Positions 1 through 4,415 of a stretch of 5,861 bases of DNA are shown here, piece by piece (the stretch's first letter is position 1; each line of letters starts with the position of its first letter). The position numbers were made by a program, and so were the translations under genes. A model generated the notes under the pieces. It searched no databases. It worked only from the letters and a program-made list of their open reading frames with translations, and had not been told where the DNA came from. Origin of the DNA: Treponema sp. Its GTDB lineage: Bacteria; Spirochaetota; Spirochaetia; Treponematales; Treponemataceae. The stretch is taken from the NCBI GenBank assembly GCA_016296575.1, contig JAEDJA010000054.1, positions 1 through 5,861 on the forward strand, in the 5' to 3' direction.

Positions 1-187
1 CCCGAATTTCTTCATAAACAGCATTATCTCCTTCAACATGGAATATTCCCCAGCATTCACGGATAAACTGGAGAACCTTGAATTTATCAAACATTTCTGC
101 TGTTTGCTTCAAAGTTATTCCAAGCTTTTCAGAGGTTATTCTTATGAGTCTAATCTGCATAAATAAAATCTGCTGCTCTTCGTTCAT
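1..187 (-). CDS. DUF3791-family small protein, 3' end cut off by the window edge
   Basis: Reading the minus strand from an ATG at 187-185 gives 62 codons with no stop before the left edge. The product begins MNEEQQILFMQIRLIRIT and continues with SEKLGITLKQTAEMFDKF, then FIRECWGIFHVEGDNAVYEEIR. This matches my memory of DUF3791 proteins: a short helical protein of about 70-80 residues with a conserved WG-x-FHxEGD-x-x-x-xE stretch near the C-terminus, so only a few residues are probably missing. The function is unknown. In many gut Firmicutes, Fibrobacter and Treponema these genes sit beside DUF3990 genes in toxin-antitoxin-like cassettes (family knowledge, not seen here). An in-frame TGA lies about 52 bases upstream and no other ATG is available. 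No clear Shine-Dalgarno is visible; TATAAT at 200-195 sits only 7 bases before the ATG. Confidence 0.75.
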   Translation of the reverse strand, partial: MNEEQQILFMQIRLIRITSEKLGITLKQTAEMFDKFKVLQFIRECWGIFHVEGDNAVYEEIR

Positions 188-285
188 TGCTTCTATTATA
201 GTATGTTTCTTCTTATTGGGGAAAGATTTTCTGAATCATATGAAATATCGGCTTATACTCCATTACAATGTCCTGAATTTGGTAG

Positions 286-408
286 TTGATTAGAAAAACT
301 GGTGAAAGAAAAACTCCTGGTGAATTTAGAATTACTCAAAACTGGATTGGTGGTGCTAATATAGCTGATGTTGTATTTGTTCCACCTACAGCAGATTTTC
401 AATTTTAA
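286..408 (+). pseudogene. Fic-family protein remnant (N-terminal domain fragment)
   Basis: In the frame of 301, after a TAG at 283-285, 40 codons run to a TAA at 406-408. They carry GERKTPGEFRITQNWIGG, and further on FVPP. This is the signature block of the Fic N-terminal domain, which usually reads RG-x-x-x-PGEFR-x-xQNWIGG followed by an FVPP motif, and lies upstream of the AMP-transferring Fic core. Nothing of the HPFxDGNGR catalytic loop follows in any frame before the ATPase gene at 461, and no matching upstream Fic sequence is visible. An intact Fic protein of this type is usually 300-400 residues, so about a tenth remains. The block itself is unmutated at its conserved positions, which suggests recent loss. 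No start codon with a ribosome binding site is evident, so it is unlikely to be expressed. Confidence 0.8.
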
Positions 409-409
409 C

Positions 410-451
410 TTGATATTTCTGCATATATATGTAAAAATATTCGATAGAAGG
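410..451 (+). promoter_or_regulatory. Weak candidate promoter and ribosome binding site of the ATPase gene
   Basis: TTGATA at 410-415 is followed after 16 bases by TAAAAA at 432-437, a weak sigma70-like pair. AGAAGG at 446-451 lies 9 bases before the ATG at 461 and is a reasonable Shine-Dalgarno sequence. The ribosome site supports the chosen start. The promoter part is uncertain in such AT-rich DNA. Confidence 0.3.
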
Positions 452-460
452 TTTTGTTGA

Positions 461-1714
461 ATGGTTATAAACAGGGACTTTTATCTTAAAAAGCTTATTG
501 AACGCAAAGCAAATGGAATGGTTAAGGTTGTTACTGGTATTCGCCGGTGCGGTAAATCTTTCCTGCTGTTTAATCTGTTTAAAAATTATCTTTTACAAAA
601 CGGAATCCCCGCTGATCATATTATCGAAATTCAGTTTGACGATTTTGGTGTTAAGGAATTGCGCAAGGCTGAAGCTGCATATTCTTTTGTTAAAAATCAG
701 ATAAAAGATAAGGAACCTTATTACATTCTGCTGGATGAAGTTCAGCTTCTGGAATCTTTTGAAGATGTTTTAAACGGTTTTCTTCATATTTCTAACGTGG
801 ACATTTATGTTACTGGCAGCAATGCTAAATTTCTTTCAAAAGATATTATTACCGAGTTCAGAGGTAGAGGGGACGAAGTTCATATTAATCCTTTGAGTTT
901 TTCTGAGTTTATGTCTGTATATAAGGGCGCCGCTTTTGACGGCTGGAAGGAGTTCATATCTTACGGCGGATTACCTGCTGTTGTTCTTTTGAATTCTGAT
1001 GCGGAAAAATCTGCTTACTTAAAAAATATTTTTCAGGAAACGTATATTGCTGATATTGTTGAGCGGAACAATGTGCGGGGAACTGCAGAACTGGAAGAGC
1101 TTTTGAACATTCTTTCTTCCAGCATCGGTTCTCTTACAAATCCTAAAAAACTTGCTGACACTTTTAGAAGTAAAAAGAATGTAAAAATCAGTCAGGAAAC
1201 AGTAAAGAATTATCTTGAATATCTGTGCGATTCTTTTTTGATTTCCAGCAGCTACCGTTATGACATTAAGGGAAAAAAATACATAGACACTCCTCTAAAG
1301 TATTACTTTTCTGATATTGGACTTCGTAATGCCAGGTTGAATTTCCGCCAGCTGGAAGAAACTCATACCATGGAAAATATTATTTATAATGAACTTGTAA
1401 AAAGGGATTATAATGTAGATGTGGGCGTGGTTCAGATCAGCGAAAAGAATGAATCGGGCACCTGCAGTCGAGTTCAGTATGAAGTTGATTTTGTAGTCAA
1501 TCAGGGATATAAGCGGTATTACATTCAGTCTGCCTTCAGTATTCCCGACAGAGAAAAAATGCTTCAGGAATCCAGACCTTTGTTAAAAATAGATGATTCT
1601 TTTAAAAAAATTATCATAGAACGGGATATTTCCAGACCATATTATTCGGAAGAAGGTATTCTTGTTATGGGAATTATGGATTTTCTTTTGGATGAAAAAA
1701 GCCTGGATTTATAG
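461..1714 (+). CDS. AAA family ATPase with DUF4143 C-terminal domain
   Basis: This 417-residue protein has the standard two-part build of the AAA_14/DUF4143 family and a typical full length. The N-terminal P-loop domain shows Walker A GIRRCGKS (residues 26-33), Walker B YYILLDEVQ (87-95), a sensor-1 VTGSN (117-121) and the arginine-bearing EFRGRG (132-137). A helical winged-helix-like part follows (about 205-265), then the DUF4143 region with YYFSDIGLRN (281-290), ENIIYNEL (305-312) and YEVDFVV (340-346). That last region resembles a restriction-endonuclease fold, but the usual acidic-x-lysine of active nucleases is replaced by YIQSAF (354-359), so it is probably a non-cutting fold. There are no membrane segments. 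The cellular role of the family is unsettled; members are frequent in archaea, spirochaetes and gut anaerobes, often in many copies and near toxin-antitoxin-like genes. Here it is monocistronic, with Fic and DUF3791 debris upstream. The family call is firm; the function is unknown. Confidence 0.93.
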   Translation: MVINRDFYLKKLIERKANGMVKVVTGIRRCGKSFLLFNLFKNYLLQNGIPADHIIEIQFDDFGVKELRKAEAAYSFVKNQIKDKEPYYILLDEVQLLESFEDVLNGFLHISNVDIYVTGSNAKFLSKDIITEFRGRGDEVHINPLSFSEFMSVYKGAAFDGWKEFISYGGLPAVVLLNSDAEKSAYLKNIFQETYIADIVERNNVRGTAELEELLNILSSSIGSLTNPKKLADTFRSKKNVKISQETVKNYLEYLCDSFLISSSYRYDIKGKKYIDTPLKYYFSDIGLRNARLNFRQLEETHTMENIIYNELVKRDYNVDVGVVQISEKNESGTCSRVQYEVDFVVNQGYKRYYIQSAFSIPDREKMLQESRPLLKIDDSFKKIIIERDISRPYYSEEGILVMGIMDFLLDEKSLDL

Positions 1715-1889
1715 AAGAAAGAATTTTCATTTCTCAACTATCTGACTCTTGTTCGTTGGAGGCATTGACCTTAACTAATCTTGATTACTAATCATAACCA
1801 AAATTTATTTTGTATCAAACAAAACCTGCCACCATCCCAAGGGGAAAAAAAGAAAATCAACAAATTTCGCAGATTTTGCCTTCACCTAC

Positions 1890-1918
1890 TTGAATAATAA
1901 TGATTTTTTCTATTTAAT
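1890..1918 (+). promoter_or_regulatory. Candidate rpsU promoter
   Basis: TTGAAT (1890-1895) and TTTAAT (1913-1918) are separated by 17 bases, a good sigma70-type fit. This would start transcription near 1925 and give a leader of about 40 bases before the rpsU ATG. An alternative upstream pair starting with TTGCCT at 1876 is weaker. The rest of the 1715-1889 gap shows no convincing gene. Confidence 0.45.
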
Positions 1919-1947
1919 TAATAGTGTTTTACGGAATCACCGGGAAA

Positions 1948-1957
1948 AAGGAGGTGA
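1948..1957 (+). promoter_or_regulatory. Strong Shine-Dalgarno sequence that sets the rpsU start
   Basis: AAGGAGGTGA is an almost complete complement of the 16S rRNA 3' end and lies 8 bases before ATG 1966. It decides the start: the longer open frame from GTG 1924 would contain the ribosome binding site inside its coding sequence and add 14 residues foreign to S21. Confidence 0.9.
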
Positions 1958-1965
1958 CTTTACAA

Positions 1966-2172
1966 ATGGCAACAATCAACGTTGACGATTCAGAAAACCT
2001 TGAAAAAGCAATTAAACGTTTTAAGCGTATGGTTGAAAAAGAAGGTATCATTCGCGAATACAAAAAACGTGAATATTTTGAAAAGCCTTCTGCAATTCTT
2101 CACCAGAAGAAAACAACTTTGGACCGCAAACTTTTGAACAAAAAGCGCAAGTCTGAAAAAAAAGATTACTAG
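1966..2172 (+). CDS. rpsU: Small ribosomal subunit protein bS21
   Basis: The 68-residue product begins MATINVDDSENLEKAIKRF and carries the S21 hallmark FKRMVEKEGIIREYKKREYFEKPS (given in two parts: FKRMVEKEGIIRE, then YKKREYFEKPS). It ends in a very basic lysine-rich tail (RKLLNKKRKSEKKDY). S21 sits near the 3' end of 16S rRNA on the 30S platform and assists initiation at Shine-Dalgarno-led messages. The length is normal for the family (about 58-72). The gene stands alone, with its own promoter candidate, a very strong ribosome site and its own terminator, as expected for a highly expressed protein. Neither neighbour is a translation gene, so this looks like a housekeeping island between an accessory zone and a signalling cluster. 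Confidence 0.96.
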   Translation: MATINVDDSENLEKAIKRFKRMVEKEGIIREYKKREYFEKPSAILHQKKTTLDRKLLNKKRKSEKKDY

Positions 2173-2190
2173 TTTTAAGTGATTAATAAG

Positions 2191-2224
2191 AAACCTTCCA
2201 CTTTACTGCTGGAAGGTTTTTTTT
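2191..2224 (+). terminator. Rho-independent terminator of rpsU
   Basis: AAACCTTCCA (2191-2200) pairs perfectly with TGGAAGGTTT (2210-2219) around a 9-base loop, and the T-run continues to 2224. It begins 18 bases after the rpsU stop. On the opposite strand the run after the stem is broken (TTTCTTATT), so it mainly serves the plus strand. Confidence 0.93.
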
Positions 2225-2247
2225 ATTTAGGGTTTATTACAAATCCT

Positions 2248-2299
2248 AAAAACGGCGAAGTCAAGGCTTTACAAAGCGTTAGCGTGCCTTGACTCGACG
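2248..2299 (-). terminator. Imperfect long hairpin with T-run ending the kinase operon
   Basis: Read on the minus strand, CGTCGAGTCAAGGC (2299-2286) pairs with GCCTTGACTTCGCCG (2267-2253). There are 13 pairs, including nine uninterrupted inner positions AGTCAAGGC/GCCTTGACT when the A-T at the bulge edge is counted, plus one mismatch and one bulged T. TTTTT (2252-2248) follows the stem directly. The 18-base loop contains GCGTTAGCGT and can form a small inner hairpin. It lies 18 bases after the kinase stop, convergent with the rpsU terminator. It could instead be a copy of a dispersed palindromic repeat acting as a terminator; only a genome search can tell. Confidence 0.65.
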
Positions 2300-2317
2300 T
2301 ATAGTGTCAGAACTGAT

Positions 2318-3643
2318 TTAGAAAAAAATTACTGTAAAGGTGCTGCCTTTCCCAACTTCACTGTCCAATAAAATGCTGGCATTGTGATATTTTGCGGCGT
2401 GTTTGACAATTGAAAGACCAAGTCCTGTTCCACCATTTTGTTTAGAACGGCTTTTATCTATTCTGTAGAATCGTTCAAATATTCGTTCTTTTTCCGAGGC
2501 AGGAATTCCAATGCCAGTATCTTTTACAGTTAAAATTACACGATGATCGTCCGAGATTTTCTGAATAGTCACATTTACTTTTCCGCCATTTACATTATAC
2601 TTAATCCCATTATCTACCAGATTGTAAATCATTTCATAAATAACAGGTCTTACGCCGTTTATTAATCCAGAATCGCCAGACAGATTCATTTCAATATTTT
2701 TACTGCTTGCACTTGCAGAAAGAGCCTGCATAACTTCACGGCAGAGTTCCCTAAGGCTGATATCCTCTTTTTCAAGACTGATGGATTTTTCATCCAGTTT
2801 TGATAGTTTGATAATATCATTCACCAAGGTTATCATTCTCTGACTTTCATCATAAATGGAAGCTGCAAAATCTTTGGTGGTTTCTTTATCAGTTTCACCA
2901 GTTTTCAGAATTTCTGCAAATCCGCTGATACTTGTAAGTGGAGTTTTTAGTTCGTGGCTTACATTGGCAGTAAACTGCTGACGGAGTTCTTCTCTCTGTG
3001 CTTTTTCAAAATTTTCTTCCGCAATGCGTTTGGTAAAAGGCTTTAACTCATCATAAACATCACTGGCCTCAGGATTTTCTAAATCAATTTTATTCAAAGG
3101 TCCCGTTACTTTTTTACTGATCAATTTTGCAGATATGGCGGATACAATTACTGCAATAACAAGCATGACCAGCAGAATCTGGCTCATTCCCAAAACAAGC
3201 ACCCACACTGAATGCTGATTGCAGCTAATTCGAATTACATCACCATTTGATAAAAGCCGTGCAACATAAAGAGTTTTTTCTATCATGGTAGAAGAGAATC
3301 TGGAAAGTTGAACATAGCCCTTGTTTCTTGCTTCAAGGAATTCCCGGCGGCTTCCATGGTTTTCCAAAGTTGCAGCATCTTTTGTACTGTCAAAATAAAC
3401 GGTTCCATCAGGATGAATAAGGGTGATGCGGTTATCGGTTTTGATGTAGGCAAGATGTTCAATATCTCCGTCCACAACATATTTTTCCAAAAAATTACTT
3501 TCGGTTTTTAGTTCGGAAAAAATCTGATTTTCAAAATAACCGTACATGTTTGAAATAAATAAAAATGCACAGACAAAGTAGATGAGTGTTCCAAGTAAAA
3601 ATGTGTTTATAAAAATTCTGAATGTAAGTGATTTTGATTTCAT
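2318..3643 (-). CDS. PhoR-like membrane sensor histidine kinase
   Basis: The 441-residue product has a first membrane helix at about 9-31 and an extracytoplasmic sensor at about 32-145 containing RITLIHPDGTVYFDS (72-86), typical of PhoR/WalK-type PAS-like periplasmic folds. A second helix spans about 146-170. A short linker, VTGPLNKIDLENP (179-191) then YDELKPF, takes the place of a full HAMP domain. The dimerisation domain carries FTANVSHELKTPLTSI with phospho-acceptor His230. The ATPase domain shows an N-box (EMIYNLVDNGIKY, Asn345), G1 DTGIGI (375-380), the F-box ERFYRID and G2 GGTGLGL (404-410), so it looks fully active. There is no cytoplasmic PAS domain. Its ATG overlaps the upstream regulator stop as ATGA, indicating translational coupling and a cognate pair. 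The PhoR-like call comes from the linker and sensor style; no phosphate transport gene (pst, phoU) is in view, so the true stimulus is unproven. Confidence 0.93.
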   Translation of the reverse strand: MKSKSLTFRIFINTFLLGTLIYFVCAFLFISNMYGYFENQIFSELKTESNFLEKYVVDGDIEHLAYIKTDNRITLIHPDGTVYFDSTKDAATLENHGSRREFLEARNKGYVQLSRFSSTMIEKTLYVARLLSNGDVIRISCNQHSVWVLVLGMSQILLVMLVIAVIVSAISAKLISKKVTGPLNKIDLENPEASDVYDELKPFTKRIAEENFEKAQREELRQQFTANVSHELKTPLTSISGFAEILKTGETDKETTKDFAASIYDESQRMITLVNDIIKLSKLDEKSISLEKEDISLRELCREVMQALSASASSKNIEMNLSGDSGLINGVRPVIYEMIYNLVDNGIKYNVNGGKVNVTIQKISDDHRVILTVKDTGIGIPASEKERIFERFYRIDKSRSKQNGGTGLGLSIVKHAAKYHNASILLDSEVGKGSTFTVIFF

Positions 3644-4308
3644 ATAAATTTGTATCCAACTCCACGGATAGTTTCAATGTTGTTTTCATATTCACCAAGT
3701 TTTGCTCTCAATGTACGGATATGAACATCAACAGTTCGGCTTTCAACGTTTGAAGAAAGATCCCACACAGATTCAAGAAGTTTATCTCTGGTGAGCACAG
3801 AACCACGGTTTTTCATTAGCAGGGCAAGCAGATCAAATTCTTTCACAGTAAGGAAAACTTGCTGATCGCCTGCAAAAACCGTATGCTGATTTTCATCGAT
3901 TTTGATACCACCGAATTCCAGTATTTCTTTTTTCAAAGCTGATTTTTCGTAACGGCGGAGAACAGCTTTTATTCGGGACATAAGGGCCAGCATTCCAAAA
4001 GGTTTTGTTACATAATCATCAGCACCTGCATCAAGACCAGTGACCACATCAAATTCAGAATCTTTTGCAGTAAGCATGATGACTGGAATTGTTGAAGTTG
4101 TATAATCTGAACGCAGTTTTTTTAGAATTGAAATACCGTCTTCTTCCGGAAGCATAATGTCCAGCAAGAGTAGATCGGGTTTTTGTTCTTCCAGTGCTTT
4201 CCAGAATGCAGAAGGAAGTGAAAAATCCTGAACCTGATATCCCTGACTATTTAGAGAATAATTGATGAGCTTACGGATGTTTTCATCATCTTCAAGAATA
4301 AAAATCAT
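3640..4308 (-). CDS. PhoB/PhoP-type (OmpR family) response regulator
   Basis: The 222-residue product is a standard two-domain regulator. The receiver (1-120) has acidic pocket residues Asp7-Asp8, phospho-acceptor Asp50 in LLLLDIMLPEEDG, Thr80 in IMLTAKD and Lys102 in YVTKPFG. The winged-helix DNA-binding domain (about 125-222) shows LTVKEFDLLALL, SVLTRDKLLESVWD, the recognition-helix region SRTVDVHIRTLRAKL and the closing IRGVGYKF. All key residues are intact. It should be phosphorylated by the overlapping kinase and bind phased direct repeats as a dimer. Such repeats occur just upstream (4341-4379), suggesting autoregulation. No Shine-Dalgarno precedes ATG 4308, and AT-rich -10-like boxes lie very near it. 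PhoB/PhoP is the best match, but OmpR-family regulators are hard to separate by eye. Confidence 0.94.
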   Translation of the reverse strand: MIFILEDDENIRKLINYSLNSQGYQVQDFSLPSAFWKALEEQKPDLLLLDIMLPEEDGISILKKLRSDYTTSTIPVIMLTAKDSEFDVVTGLDAGADDYVTKPFGMLALMSRIKAVLRRYEKSALKKEILEFGGIKIDENQHTVFAGDQQVFLTVKEFDLLALLMKNRGSVLTRDKLLESVWDLSSNVESRTVDVHIRTLRAKLGEYENNIETIRGVGYKFI

Positions 4309-4314
4309 AATTTA

Positions 4315-4330
4315 TTTATAGAGGATTTTA
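4315..4330 (-). promoter_or_regulatory. Candidate -10 elements of the regulator-kinase operon
   Basis: On the minus strand TAAAAT (4330-4325) and TATAAA (4320-4315) are both -10-like. With the first, transcription would start near 4318, leaving about 10 leader bases and placing the phased repeats at roughly -23 to -61, the position usual for PhoP-activated promoters. With the second (TTGATT at 4342-4337 as -35, 16-base spacer) the start would fall on the ATG itself. The choice cannot be made from sequence. Confidence 0.4.
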
Positions 4331-4340
4331 GAAAAAAATC

Positions 4341-4379
4341 AATTAAATAATTGTAAAGTTTGTGTAAAACTTTTTTAAA
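4341..4379 (-). promoter_or_regulatory. Pho-box-like array of four hexamers phased at 11 bp
   Basis: Read on the minus strand, TTTAAA (4379-4374), TTTACA (4368-4363), TTTACA (4357-4352) and TTAATT (4346-4341) are each separated by exactly 5 bases. The two central copies are identical; the outer two are degenerate. PhoB/PhoP-family regulators bind head-to-tail half-sites with 11-bp periodicity, and the Bacillus PhoP half-site is close to TT(A/C/T)ACA. The array lies between the regulator gene and the divergent cyclase gene, so it may control either or both. The central pair is persuasive; the outer two could be chance in AT-rich DNA. Confidence 0.55.
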
Positions 4380-4407
4380 TTACATGTTTTTTTAGTTGTG
4401 ATATAAT
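4379..4407 (+). promoter_or_regulatory. Extended -10 promoter of the adenylate cyclase gene
   Basis: TGATATAAT (4399-4407) is a perfect extended -10 (TGn plus TATAAT). A partial -35, ATTACA (4379-4384), stands 17 bases upstream, overlapping the end of the phased repeat array. Transcription would begin near 4413-4415, so the message would start within about three bases of ATG 4416. No Shine-Dalgarno sequence precedes that ATG. Confidence 0.65.
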
Positions 4408-4415
4408 AACAATAA

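Noticed and set aside
78..293. 71-residue plus-strand open frame
   Set aside because: It is antisense to the DUF3791 coding sequence, has no ribosome site and resembles nothing I recognise.
1799..1812. Palindrome CAAAATTTATTTTG upstream of rpsU as an operator
   Set aside because: It is a perfect 6-2-6 inverted repeat, but purely A/T apart from the ends, about 80 bases before the -35, and easily expected by chance.
1853..1877. AAAATC...GATTTT inverted repeat as terminator of the ATPase gene
   Set aside because: The 6-bp AT-rich stem with a 13-base loop and no following T-run is too weak, and it lies about 140 bases after the gene.
1924..1965. N-terminal extension of S21 from GTG 1924
   Set aside because: The added residues are not S21-like and contain the AAGGAGGTGA ribosome site; ATG 1966 gives the family-normal 68 residues.
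3308..3511. Plus-strand open frame inside the kinase gene
   Set aside because: It is a shadow of the sensor-domain coding sequence on the opposite strand.
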